From Isochrysis galbana (taxonomy: Eukaryota; Haptophyta; Isochrysidales; Isochrysidaceae), in contig CM030935.1 in the NCBI GenBank assembly GCA_018136815.1, forward strand, positions 4,695,791-4,759,790: DNA of 64,000 nt, in the 5' to 3' direction. A model generated the notes under the pieces. It searched no databases. It saw only the letters and a program-made list of their open reading frames with translations, and was not told the DNA's origin. Shown here one piece after another: positions 49,321-61,545 of this stretch. A program made the position numbers and the translations under genes. The number at the start of each line of letters is the position of its first letter. Within the stretch, counting starts at the first letter, position 1.

Positions 49321-49806
49321 TCTCAGTCTAGTAATACTAAGGCTAAGGGTGTGAACTAGTGAACTAGAACTAGGTAGCTAGGTAGCCTGGTATCAAGCCA
49401 TACCAAGGTACCACTCCCTCAAAAGGCCTACCACTCTCTACCTAGGTAGGGCTCAGCCACTACAACTTCAACTATCTACCTAGGTCCTAGGTAGCAAGTC
49501 TGGCTACCATGTTTGTACCAAGTACCAAGACACCAAGGCTGCTACCAACATACCAAAGGCTACTTGGCCCAGGCCAGAGTTTCGATCCACAACCACCCTA
49601 CACCCTCATCCTTATTTCGGCTTTCGGTTCGAAATTTCGATTAGGTTGGAGCATTGGATCAAATTTCGAGCTTCAAGGGGTCTACTCCTACTGTAGTAGA
49701 GTACTAAAAGCTAAAAGTACAGTGTTGCGGAGTTGCTGCCGCTCTCGCAACTAACAGTAAACATTGGCGGCGCGGGGGTCATCAGTGACTCCGCCGTCGG
49801 CCGACG
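49321..49806. other. AT-rich spacer with CTACCTAGGTAG-type repeats
   Basis: CTAGGTAGC, CTACCTAGGTAGG and TACCAAG-type words recur between 49365 and 49560. No gene is supported. Confidence 0.5.
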
Positions 49807-50550
<744 letters not shown>

Positions 50551-51088
50551 ACCGGGGGGGAGGCTGGTTCGACCGTCTGGCCTCTCGTCTCACAACAAGG
50601 GAATGGGCTCCTTTTATCCTATATTGTGCTTGGGGTATTGTGCGCCGAGGTGTGGATGGTTCTCTGATGAAGCCGAGCGAGAGCTGGCCTCCAGCAGGGA
50701 GACAAAGCGTTAAATAATGAAGGGTGTATATAGAATATTCACGTCTCGAGAGAGAGGGAGGGAAGAGAGAGAGAAAAGATCCTTGACGTGGAGGAGAGGG
50801 CGTGGCCAGCATGATGTGATAGCGTAGGAAATGGAGAGAGAGAGGATAGAGAGAGAATGAGAGGAAGAGGAGCGAGAGAAGAGAAGAGAGAGCGGAAGAG
50901 AAGGAGAGAGGGGGAGGGGGGAGCGTCGGGAGAGAGAGGAGAGAGAGGGGGACAGACACGGAGCGAAAGGGGAGACGGGCGAATGGGAAGGGCGAGAGAG
51001 AGAAGAGAGAAGAGAACGAGAGAGAGGAGAGAGAGAGAAGAGAGAGAGAGAAAGAGAGGAGAGAAGAGGGAGAGAAGAGAGAGGAGAG
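50551..51088. other. Upstream region of the 51-kb gene, purine-rich
   Basis: After a short mixed segment, 50741-51088 is dominated by GAGAGA-type purine sequence. It is roughly complementary in type to the pyrimidine tract 200 nt to its left. It contains the promoter and 5' UTR of the gene at 51089 by position only. Confidence 0.6.
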
Positions 51089-54000
51089 ATGGCGGAGTTG
51101 GCGCGCGGCGGGTCTTCTTCTCCCTCTCCCCCTGCTTCTCCTGCCGCCACAAGCTCGTCCACAAGCTTCTGGCTGGCTCAGCTACTCCGGCATGACATCT
51201 CAGCCCTCGGCTGCCTCGCGCCTCGCCCTGCCAGCGCCCTCTCGCCCTGCTACGCCACCCTCCACCCATTTTGCCATGTCTTCCACTCGTGGCTCTCACA
51301 GAGGCTGGCAGATGGAGGGAACCGCGTGGCCTGCGCGCCGCACGAGCTGCTGGACGCGCTCGATTCGGTCACCTTGGACCAGTCGAACCACATCTCGCTC
51401 GATGGAGCCGAGGTGGAGGGGGAAGAGGAGGGGGAAGAGGAGGGAGAAGAGGAGATGGATGGGTGGCTCTCAGAGGAGGAGGAGGAGGAGGAGGAGGAGG
51501 AGGAGGAGGAGGAGGAGGAGGAGGAGGAGGAGGAGGAGGAGGGAGGGGGGCGGTGGGAGAGGAAGGGGGAGGAGGGACAGGGGGAAGGAGGGGAGGAGGG
51601 CGGGGAGGAGGCGGCGGAGGATGGGGAGCGGGTGGAGAGGGGCGAGGGAGGGCAGCGGGACGATCTGGCGCCACCCCCCACCGACGATGACGCGTGCGTT
51701 CGCGGCCTGAGCACCCTTGTGCTCGATGACGTCGGCACGCCGAGCATGAATACCGCCGTACCCGCGACCGATGGCAGTGGGTGCGGCTGTGACGCGCGAC
51801 GGCGACGCTCATCGACCTTGCTTGAGGACACGGCCAGGGTGGAGGTGCTCGTCGTCGAAGCCCTTGAGGCCAACATCGGCAACCTGCGCAGACAGCGCGC
51901 CGAGCTGCGCGAGCGCATCGGCGAGTTTGGTGAGCGTCGCGTGCGTCTTCCTCCCTGGCCCGCTCGCATTCGCGCCTAAATGACCGCCGCCCGCACCATT
52001 CATGCAGGCTGCCTGAGCGAGGCGGAGATCCCTGGGGCCGCCGAGGAGGTCCTCGGCTGGTACAACTGTATCTCTTCGCTCGCGTGCTCCTTTTCGCCGC
52101 ACAAGGATGAAAGCGGCAGCGATAACGAGGCCATCGGGCAGGCAGCCGGCTCGCCCTCGCCCGCGCGCGCAGTGCCGGCAGTGGCCCAGTCCGAGGCGCT
52201 CCGGCGCGCCGCAGCTGAGGAGGAGGAGGCATGGCTCGCTAGCAGCCGCGGCATGCCGGCCGACGTCGCTGGCGCTCCGCAGCCCCAATCCGCGCCCTCG
52301 CCCCCGTGGATCGAGACGCGGCCGCGCTTTATGGTCGACCTATGCCGGTCGCTCACGACGCCGCCGTTCCGGATGGGGGCCACCGCCTTGGCGCACACGG
52401 CCGCCGGGTGTGCCAGCGGCCTCTCGCCGTTGCACGTCGCGCTCCTCTCCTCGGGCCTCGACCGGCACGCCGGCCAGTGGTCAATGGGCCTGCAGTGCCT
52501 ACGTGAGTCGCCGTACGCCGCGCTCGCCGACGCGTGTGGTCGCTCGTGGCGCGTGTGGCGACGTGCGCACAAGCGGCTACTCCGGCGCTCGACCCACCGG
52601 CTCGCGCACACCGCACAGCCGCGTCGGCTTCTCAATGAGTGGCTCGCCATCAATGACTACTGCGACATGGTGCAGGATCGCTTCATCGAGCGTTTCTCGC
52701 GCGAAGTGTTGCACGAGTGGTACGAGTCAGCTGGCTATTGGTGCCAGGGCTCGGCCAACCTGGTACACGCACTCCTGGTGGGCGTTGACTCTTGGCAGCG
52801 TGCCCGCGACTTCATGAACTGGCGCACGCGCCAGTTCCGCTCGGACCCGCAACGCGAGGCGCGGCAGACGCGCGGCAAACTGGCACACTTGCTCAGCTTG
52901 CTGCGCGCGCCGCCACAGCGGCCGTTTGCCGTCTACGTAGAGCTCGACTGCTGGAACGCGGGGCCCGCGGTGTCGTTGGAGGGCGACGGCCTCGCGAGAC
53001 CCGGCGGCGCCGATGCGTCCGACGACGCGGCTCAGGCCGACGCCGAAGTGACGCTAGATGTGGCGCCGGTGGGCGTTGCTCCAGTGGTGGGGCGCGCCGC
53101 GATCGGACCAGTGCCCACGTTACCCGCCGAGGGCGTCTTCTTCTCAGGCAAACTGGGCGACGCCCCCTCGGGCGAGGCCTCGCCCTGCCGCCCGCCGCCC
53201 GTCGCGCCACGGCAGCCCGCCGCCTACCGGTCCAATGGCGGACACGTTTTTGTGATCCAAGTGGAGGGCTCGTCGACGGGCGGCGACTCGCCACCCTCCG
53301 CCTCCGAGTACACCATCTACTCGTCCTGGAGCGGCGAGTACACACTGCCGGAGTGGATGCACTCGCGGCCCGAACTCGCGCAGATGCGCAACGGTGCTCT
53401 CGAGCTGTGGATGCAGGAGCTGAGCAACCTGATCGAGACCACCACCTGGTCGGAGGATTCGCTCGCGCGAATCGCGCTTCTCTTCGGAGTCTCGCCTGCG
53501 CCTCCCGAGCCGAGCGAGAATGGCCATGCGCCCCCGTCGGGCGTGGCTGCTGCGAGGGAGCAGGCCGTGGCGGCGAGCGGCGCGGCCGCCGTCGCGCGCA
53601 TTGAGTTCGAGCGTAAGAGCGCGGCGATGTGTTCGAGCGGCGCAAGCCCGCCCAGCGATAGCCCTCGCCACTCCTCATTTGACGGTGACGCCTCCGATTG
53701 CGATGCACACGACGCTGTTGGCGCAGACACGGCGAATGCTAGCCTCGCTGCCGCCGCCAGCCGGGCCGTAGAGGCGGCCTGCCGCGCGCGCGCCGCCAAG
53801 GCGCACGCTTGCGCCGTCGCTGCCCACCGCAACGCCCGCAAGCGGTCGGAGGGCTGTGGCTCGCGTGCCTTTGGCTCCGACAACGACCCCGAAGAGGCAG
53901 ACGAGGCGGATGAGCCGTGGCGCAACCCGGCCGCCAATTGGCAGGTGGAGGTGGATGAGCCCGTCCTTTGGGAGCTCCACTTCTGGGCCCAGGGGTACGA

Positions 54001-54106
54001 CCACTTGCAGACTGAGGAACATGCGCTGCTAATCGAGCAGTTGCAGAAGCGGGCCACGGAAGACCACTCGGAGATTGTCAGCCTCTTTGCGCGTGACAAC
54101 CTGTGA
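51089..54106 (+). CDS. Large unrecognised protein, two exons
   Basis: Exon 1 is 51089-51929 from ATG (MAELARGGSSSPSPPASPAA). A 78-bp intron (GTGAGC to ATGCAG) follows and exon 2 is 52008-54106. The split codon is Gly and the product is 979 aa. The N-terminal third contains a Glu-rich run encoded by a GAG microsatellite (51473-51543) and ends in a probable coiled coil (EALEANIGNLRRQRAELRER). The centre (about 52310-52950) is the best conserved-looking region, with RFMVDLCRSLTTPPFRMGA, RLLNEWLAINDYCDMVQDRF and REVLHEWYESAGYWCQG. Later parts are Ala/Ser-rich with a C-terminal VLWELHFWAQGYDHLQTEE. No family, signal peptide or membrane segment is recognised. The splice model is well supported because only it joins the two long frames. 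Confidence 0.75.
51473..51543 (+). repeat. (GAG)n trinucleotide repeat in coding sequence
   Basis: About 23 GAG units encode a poly-Glu run in exon 1 of the preceding gene. Length changes would stay in frame. Confidence 0.9.
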
Positions 54107-56725
54107 GTCGCTCACCTGTGGCGGCACTGAGGAGGGGTGCCGAGTGCGCACCTCATGTGCGGGCTCCAGGCATCCGCACCGCTAGGCGCTGCCCCCCCCC
54201 TCCCCCCCCTTCAACACACGCACCATGCGGCAAACCACGTCACGCGGCAAGCAATGCCACGTGGCACGCAACTCCACATCTCATCGCCCCGCCCACCCCG
54301 CCCCTTCCCGGCAGCCGCAAGCTCGACCTCCTACAGTCATCTACACTGTCTGCCTCGCCGTTTGGCAACAGATGCGCCCGTGGATGGTACTCTCACCACC
54401 TCGGTCCTGACTCGGCGCGTGCACCGCGCAGTCCCGCGTTGTCAGTGCTATCGCCAAGCCCATGAAGGAAGCGCGCCGGCGGCAGGGCGTCCTCCGAGGA
54501 CGCACATTCACCTCCCCCGTTGCATCTTCGGAGCGGCCACATGGCAGAAGGCACTCACCTATGCTCCACTATGTGTGCTCGTAATCGCCCATCATCCACA
54601 TGAGAGGTGCAAGTCCACAGACAGGGCCCTCCAATCATGACTAATCCCCGGCCGACTCACGGTGCGCTCCGGATGCCCCGCCTATGACGGTATCCGCAGC
54701 AGCCTCGGTGCTCCTAGGCGCAGACGCTCCGACGTAGCCACAGGCAGCCACGTGCGCGCCTTTGCCGAAGACGCTCCGCCGCAACCCCCACGGCCGTGTG
54801 CTCGCGCGTACGTGCATGGGATTCTTACATGTAGAGCCGACAGCTCTATTTTGGTTGCCGGACTGATTGCTACTACGTCGTTCTTTGGCTGTGCACATCG
54901 AGGCTTTCCGTGATCCTTTTGCGTGATCGATGGTGTGCCACGCCCACCGACACGGCAGCAGAAAACCCCTCTCTATGCACTCGATTTGTGGCGCAATACC
55001 CGCCTCGGAGGCCGGCATTGTCCTAGCATTGGCACGCCGCTGCCGTGAAGCTCGTGGCTGGTCTTGCTTTGTCAACGAAGGAAAAGTAGTTTGGTTCTTA
55101 TGGCCGGCACTGTCATGGTCTCTAACCTTCGCCACAACGTGGCACCTGGCTTGTCAAGGTGCTTCGAAGGCTGGACTTCGGCGCGAGTGCGGTGAGTGGC
55201 GACCGCGCTGCCTACAAGCCTCTACATGCCCCGATTTGTGAGGTGTGGAGGCCAAGGGTGTGGCTAGGTAGGCTGAAGCGGCGCCCAAGGCCCCTCCCCA
55301 CACGCGCTGCACGTTCATTGCGTGCAATCTGTGTGCACTGCAGGAAGAAGACCAACAGCATAGCGCCGTTTTGCCCTGTGCACGACATTCACAGTGCCGG
55401 GGCGGCGGAGGCAGTTGAGGCAGATCAAGGGAAGGCGAAGGTATGGAAGGTCGAATGGCTGTGAGGACGGGGAGATCTATGTGAGTGCTTCCGTGCTGCA
55501 ATGGCGTGTAATCAACCTTGTTGCGGGTAAGGGGAGTCCGTCCCCGCGCCCTAGAGGGCCGGTCCCCCCCCCCCCCTCTTGCCTGCCGGGGTCCTCCGAA
55601 GATCCATTTCGGCCGAAAGCCCACCTCAGCGGCCTTCTTCCCCCCCCTTTCGGTATGCCCCGAGAGTCATTGCCCCGAGGCCGCGAGGGGGGTTCCCTCT
55701 CGTTCCTCTGTGCAGCCCCTAGGCCCCCCTTCCTTTTTATTTCTTACCCACCCCGCCCCGTTCATTTCCTTGCGTATTCCCGCGCCCCTCTCCCCCTTGT
55801 CTTACCTCTTCCTGCCACGCCTTCCGTCTTCCGTCCCGATGTCCGACGCCTGTGACGCCGTGCCTTGTGATCCTTCCGCGCGTGCTATGTTCGCTCGTTG
55901 TGCCGAGCGCCCCGCCTGGCCCCCCCCCGCCTCCTGCCCCTCCCCCATGGGTGGACCAAGAACAATCTTAGCTCCTCAATGTGAGCATTAAGGCAAGTGC
56001 TTTTTACTTCGCCCATGACAACAATAAAGGCACTATGTACTATGTACCACGAGAGGCAGAGAGAGACGGAAGTCCTGCTTTTCGCCTATTGAGCCAAGCT
56101 TACGTATGCACGCGCGATGGGCAAGAGTGAGAGCGGACCACGGACAACACACACTCAGTGGCAACAACAACGGCTCTCCTACGGCTTTCGCAGAAACCTA
56201 TGTAGCAAGACAGAGTTCGAAGTATGCACATGGGCAAGGGGAAGGTGGACATGCATTGCGGGTGCGCGTGCACAAGTAGTAAACAAAATGTTTAGCTTCG
56301 GAATCACTCAAACATCATTTTCCAGCGCCGTCGACGGTGCGGATGCCCGCATCACGCGGCCGTTCCCATGCCGCCTTGCTACACATGCAACTCATGATCG
56401 TTTCACATGCACCATAGTCGTCGACGTCTTTCACGACCCAGGAGTGCATTGGCGAGGAGTGAATTGTGCTCGAGCCGCGTCTTGCGCACATCGGACAGTG
56501 GCCGTGAGGCATTTCAATGCGAGCGAGGCTTTCGTACAACGTGTGCACGGCGGCACAAGAGCGGTCGCGCCAAGATCGCGTGGGTAGCGGTGCCTTGCAG
56601 TATCGGGTACGACCAGAGGGCAAGGGGGACCTGTGTCATCACAATGCCGCCTCGTTCATTCCGACGTGTATTTGCTAGCAGGAGAGCAGAGGTGCACATC
56701 ACTCTGAGCCAAAGAGATTTGGCAA
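54107..56725. other. 2.6-kb intergenic region between convergent genes
   Basis: The region is mixed. C-runs lie at about 54190-54210 and 55566-55580, with pyrimidine-rich sequence at 55640-55840. Open frames on both strands (for example 54641-55135 minus and 56117-56587 plus) lack codon regularity and motifs, so I call none. No member of the repeat families described elsewhere was identified here. Confidence 0.4.
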
Positions 56726-59362
56726 CTAGCCGAGTTCGTCGTCCGAGCCGGCATACGCCGGAGCAATATCCTCGAGCATGAGTCTGAGGCCACCGTCGTC
56801 TTCCTCTATGCTTCCTAGTGCCGCACCCACGTGCGCGTCGCTCAGCTGTCGGCTAAAGGTGTCCGCCGGCACGCTCAAGATGTCCGCTGGCACCGCGGAG
56901 GCCGAGCCGCCCGCGCTGTTGCAGCTCCCAAAGACGTCCAGCCCTCCGAACTGATCGTCCGCCGCCGCACGCGAAGCCAAGCTGGGCGGCTCCGCCAGGG
57001 CCATCAGATCAACATCCTTGTCCGGTGCCCACGCGAACGGCGCGTCGTTGCCATAAGCGAGGACCGGTTCAACAGAAGGATCGCCGAATGCCCAGCCCGA
57101 ATTCCGAACCTCGTGCGAGCTGTCATCCTCGTCTAGGGCGCTCCCTGCGGCCAGTGCAGTGCCGCTCTCGTATGCAGCCTCGACGGTGGTGCCCCACTTA
57201 CATGGAGCGCTCGCACCCGTCTGCTGGCCATGGGAGCCGTGGGGGAGCCCCCGCATGGCCGGCGGTGGACCGCTAGCAAGCATGCCGAGCACACGCATCC
57301 ACGTGTGCAGACCGGGCCCGTCCACGGCACGAAAGGCGACGGGCGTGGCACGCTCGCTGGAGAGGCCGACCTGCATTCGAAGAACATGGAAATGAAGGGG
57401 GTTGAGGGGTTGGATGGAGAAGGGGAGAGCCGGATCTTCGGCCGCGAGCGAGGGCGCGCCGCAACGCGCACACCTTGCCGAGGAAGCTTGTAACGACGGT
57501 CGGCACCTCGATCGTCCGCGAGCGTTCGTCCCTCACCACGACTGCCGCAGGGGGCGGCGCCAGCCTGACCGAGAAGAGGAGCTGCTCCGGCCGGAGCTCG
57601 GCGGGGGGGGCGAGCGCATCGCCCGTTGAGGAGGAGGAGTCGCCGAAGAGGTGAACGAAGCCGTCGCGCGTGAGTACTGCACGGGCGGTAGCCCACGTCC
57701 GCAGCACGGCTCGTTGGTACATGAGCGGCGCCTCGTGGAGGACGAGGGCGGATGGCGGCAGAGTCGGGCGCGACGCGTACCCATCGGCGGCGGAGGTGGA
57801 CGCCGAGGAGAGCAGGTGCTCAAGCGCAATGGCCTTGGGGTCGTCGGCGAGGCCTGCGGCAGGGTGGGTGGCTGACAGTGAACATCGGCAGCGCCAGCGC
57901 GCAGCTCGCCAGGGCACCATTTGCTCTCACCTGTGGCTGCAGGCAGCTCCTTGAAGACTGCGTGAACAGCCGAGGTGGAGGCAGACACGTCGGCCCAGAG
58001 CCGCTGCTGCAGCGAGACGAAGACGCGCAGCGAGCCGTGCAGCGTGGCGATGCGCCGGTGCTCCGCCGCGCGGAAGCCCTCGAGGAGCGTGCGCACTGTT
58101 GAGCCGCTCGCCCACCTGCGCGGGCCGTCGGGGGCTGATGCGTCGGCGACGGCGCGAGGGTGACCGGCCGCGCGCGGTTGGGCGCTGCCGACCACAGGCG
58201 CACATGGATCGGCCGTAGGCGCTGACCGCCGCCCGGTAGTGAAACTCGGTCAGCCAAAAGTCCTTCCCGCCGCTTGCGCCCCAGCTGTCGGTCCCGCCCG
58301 GAGCGACTGTGGCTGCGCAGCCGGCAAGCCTCTGTGCCGCGTCGAAGGCGGAGCGGTGCGCTGCGAAGGCCTCGCTGCACGAGCGGTCGAGCTTGGCCCT
58401 GTGTTGTTGGCGGCGCGCAGCAGGCGCGTCAAGGGTGCCGTCGGGCGGTCGGACGGTTGTGCAGGAGGCAGGTAGAGCAAGGCGCACATTGCGTCAACGA
58501 CCTCGACCGTGAAGGTCTTGGTGGCAATGTCGCAAGCCGTCGAGTAGGCAGCCTGCGGGCATGCGGGACGCGGGCGGACTCAGCGCGTAGCCGCGCGCTT
58601 GATCGCATGAGCCAGGCGGAGAACGCGGCGCACCTGCGAGGCCTGCAGCTCCTTGCCGAGCCCGCCTTGCTCTCCGAAGCGCTGGAGCCGCTCGGCGGCA
58701 TGCGAGAGCATGCACCCGAGCACGCTCATCACGGCGGCAAGTTCGGCGCAGCCGCCGGCATCCGAAAGGGCGGGCGAGCCTGAACTCGCGCCACCGGGCA
58801 GCGCCGCCGCACGCAGGTCGGCGAGCTGTGCAACTGGCTTGCCGCCCAGCCGGTGCTTGGTGAACGAGGCGGCGTACGCGAGGTCGGCTGCCGCGCGCTG
58901 CTGGAGGAACGCGATGCACTCGGCCTGCTCCTCGCGCCCGCGTGCCGCCTGGCGCTGGAGAGCGGCGAGCGTGGACGATTGCGCCGCCGCCCACTGGCCA
59001 AAGTGCTGCCTGCGCGCATGCTCTGCCTTTTCGAGCGCAGTAAACCCGTGCGCCTTGAGCGACCACCTGGCGCTCGCCTCGGCGCCCGCCCCGCTGAGCG
59101 CCACGTCGATAAGGAGCCAGCCGTGCGGGTCACCCTCGTGCGATAGGACCGAGCGTGTGCGGATCTGCCCCCAGCGCTCTTCCTCCGCCTGCGACTCGGC
59201 CGCCGTGCCGGCCAGACTGCTCGCTGCCGCCGCGCCGCCCCTCCAAGCCGCCGCTGCCGCCGCGCGCGCCGCGCCTGCCGCGAGCTTTAGCCCGCCTGTC
59301 GCGAGCTGCGCGGCAGCGCTGGGCTCGGCCGCCGCGGCGGATTCGGCCTCGTCGCGCTCCAT
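56726..59362 (-). CDS. F-BAR and PH domain protein, six exons
   Basis: Exons (minus strand): 59362-58634, 58552-58488, 58398-58204, 58115-57931, 57853-57474, 57370-56726. The five introns are 77-103 bp, all GT-AG, with donors GTGCGC, GTGCGC, GTGCGC, GTGAGA and GTGTGC. Phases agree at every junction and give 732 aa. The N-terminal half fits an F-BAR/FCH domain: ALEKAEHARRQHFGQWAAA, CIAFLQQRAAADLAYAASF, then KLDRSCSEAFAAHRSAFDAA and a long helix ending LRVFVSLQQRLWADVSAS. The exon 5 product begins a PH domain (APLMYQRAVLRTWATARAVL, TRDGFVHLFGDSSS), and its closing helix is in exon 6 (AFRAVDGPGLHTWMRVLGML). An acidic C-terminal region follows. Proteins of this design bind and curve phosphoinositide membranes in endocytosis or cytoskeletal remodelling. 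The exact exon 2/3 junction is the least certain. Confidence 0.75.
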
Positions 59363-60486
59363 CCCCTCCCGTCTCTTTTGCCTCCCTCCCAGGCCTCCCC
59401 TCGCCCTCCCTCTCCTCTCTTCTCTCTCTCTCCCTCTCCTATTGCTCGCTTGCCCCCTTCCGTCTACCCCTCTCTCTCTTCGTCACCTCTCTTCTCGCTC
59501 TCCTCCTTCTCCCTCCCCCCCCCTCCGCCCACCCCCCCCTTCTCTCTCTCTTCCACCCTCCCTCCCCCGCCCCTCCCCTCCTCTCTCTCTCTGCTCCGCC
59601 CGCCCGCCCGCCCGCCCGCCCGCCACCCGGCCGTCCCCTTCCCCTTCCCCCCCCCCGCCCCAACCCCCCCAGCGCGCGAGAGAGAGAGAGAGAAGAGGAA
59701 AGGGAGGGTTCTCCCCCTTCCCCCCCCCCCCCGGTATCCCGTCACCCTCACGGGACGGATGCCCCTCCCCTCGCGCCGGGGGAGGGGCGGGGGGGGGGGG
59801 GCGGGGGGGGGGGGGGGGCAGAGGGGGAAAGCGGGGGGGGGGCGGGGGGCGGGGGGGAAGCGGGGGGGGGGGCGGGGCGGGGCCGCCGAGACGGTTCTCT
59901 CCTGGATCCCTCCCCCCCCCCTCCCCTTCCTGCGGGGGAGGCGGGGCGGGGGGGCGCGCGGGGAGGGGGGGCGCGGGAAAGGGGAGGGGGGGGGGCGCGG
60001 CCAGCCGCCTTTCGTTCGGCGCCCCCCTCCCCTTCCTCCCCCCCCCCCCCCCCGCCCCCTCCCCCGCGGGCAGACCCGGGGGGGGGGGGGCGGCGGCAGG
60101 GGGGGGGGGGGAGGCGGAGGCGGCGCATCCTCCCCCCCCCCCCGCGCCGTCGGGATCCAGACCCCCCCCTCCCCCCTTCCCCCGCCGCCCCTTTCCCCCC
60201 GCCGCCGCCCCCCTTCCCTCCCCCCCCCCCGCCCTTCCATGGAACCGCCGCGATCCAGCCCCCCCCCCCCGCCCCGTCCCCCCCCCCCCCCAACCTCCCC
60301 GGGGTTCTCTCCCCCCGCCCGCCTCCCCCCCCCCCCCCCCCCCGTTCTAAGCGCGGAGGAGGAGCGCGGAGGAGGAGGGAAAGGGGGGAGAAGGTGGGGG
60401 GAGGCGGGGGGGAAAGGGCTCTGGCTCCAGGGGGGTGGGGCGAGGAGGGGGAGAGAGGGCGAGCGAGGCGGAGGGGCAACACACCA

Positions 60487-60578
<92 letters not shown>

Positions 60579-60684
60579 AGCGCGCCCGCGCACTTACCTG
60601 TGTGGAAGGAGAGGGGCCAGGGCCACCTCTCAGGCGGCCGCCACGGGCGCGGGGAGGCCCTCGCGGCCCGCTGCGTCGGGCAAC
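59363..60684. promoter_or_regulatory. Divergent promoter region with long G/C homopolymers and a CT microsatellite
   Basis: This 1.3-kb spacer serves two genes transcribed away from each other. It contains CT-rich sequence (59400-59600), alternating C-runs and G-runs (59640-60440) and a perfect CT dinucleotide repeat at 60490-60575 about 110 nt before the ankyrin start codon. Very long open frames here are consequences of homopolymers lacking stop codons. Confidence 0.7.
60490..60575. repeat. (CT)n microsatellite in the ankyrin gene 5' region
   Basis: A perfect dinucleotide run of about 43 units followed by GCCAG. Confidence 0.95.
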
Positions 60685-61545
60685 ATGGGCATGTTCAACG
60701 GCAAGAAAGGGCCCAAGCCAGAGCTGGCCTATGCTGCCGTCAAGACCTCCAACATCGCATCGCTCAAGGAGGTTCTCTCGAAGGGGTGCGATCCGACTGC
60801 GCATCACGATGAGATGGTGAGACTCACACACGGCGTCCCATCTGGAAGGGGAGGATTCGAAGGGGTGAAAGGGGCCAGGGCAGCCTCAGAGATCAGTGCT
60901 ATAAGTTCCTCGCGCCTGACGCGGCGACGGGAGAGCAGGGGTGTGGATTGTGCAAACTGAAGCGCAAGCGGCGTCCTCTCCCCCCTCTTGTTGCCATGCT
61001 CGGCGCCTGGGCAATCCCCCCTGGATCCCTTCTGTCATGCGTTGTCCTCTCCCTCCTGCGCAGACGGGAGACACAGCGCTGCACCTCGCGTCCAACAAAG
61101 GCAGGTTGGATATGGTTCAGCTGATGATCGAACATGGGGCGAAGCTTGATGTGCAGAACAAGGTACGACGCAATGGCCACACATCGGAGGCAGCGCCAGC
61201 GTCACCCGCGTGTGGCCGCCCATGTGTGCCCCTTCGCCGATGCGGCATGGCGGGCTGCCTATTGCTTACGATTTGCTCCCCACCCTCCCACCCGCCGCAG
61301 CTTGGGCAAACTGCGCTGCACTGTGCAGCGGGGTATGGCACAGTTCCGCTGGTCAAGCTGCTTCTGGACAAGGGGGCCGACAAAACAGTCACTGACGGGG
61401 TGAGCGCCACGCTCAGTGGGACGCATGCATGCCACTGAACCGTCACTCACTGCGCCCTAACCCTGGCTGCTTGCAGGAGGGCCAGACACCAGGGGCTCTG
61501 GCCAAGGCATATGGCCAGGAAGACACTGCGGCTATGCTAGGCTGA
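60685..61545 (+). CDS. Small ankyrin-repeat protein, four exons
   Basis: Exons 60685-60816, 61064-61162, 61301-61399 and 61477-61545; introns of 247, 138 and 77 bp, all GT-AG and all phase 0; product 131 aa. Exons 2 and 3 are each exactly 99 nt and each encodes one 33-residue ankyrin unit with the TALHxA core (GDTALHLASNKGRLDMVQLM and GQTALHCAAGYGTVPLVKLL, followed by HGAKLD and KGADKT). Exon 1 gives an N-terminal capping unit (LAYAAVKTSNIASLKEVLSK). Exon 4 gives the C-terminal cap (GQTPGALAKAYGQEDTAAML). Such short proteins act as protein-binding scaffolds; the partner is unknown. ATG 60685 is the first in frame after the CT repeat. Confidence 0.85.

Noticed and set aside
54641-56587. Several 100-165 codon frames between the convergent genes
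   Set aside because: No consistent splice sites, motifs or repeated copies; composition matches non-coding flanks.
58653-60960. Open frames of 565, 601 and 480 codons on the plus strand and 455 on the minus strand
   Set aside because: They run through G/C homopolymers and antisense to F-BAR/PH exons; translations are Pro/Gly/Arg low complexity without domains.
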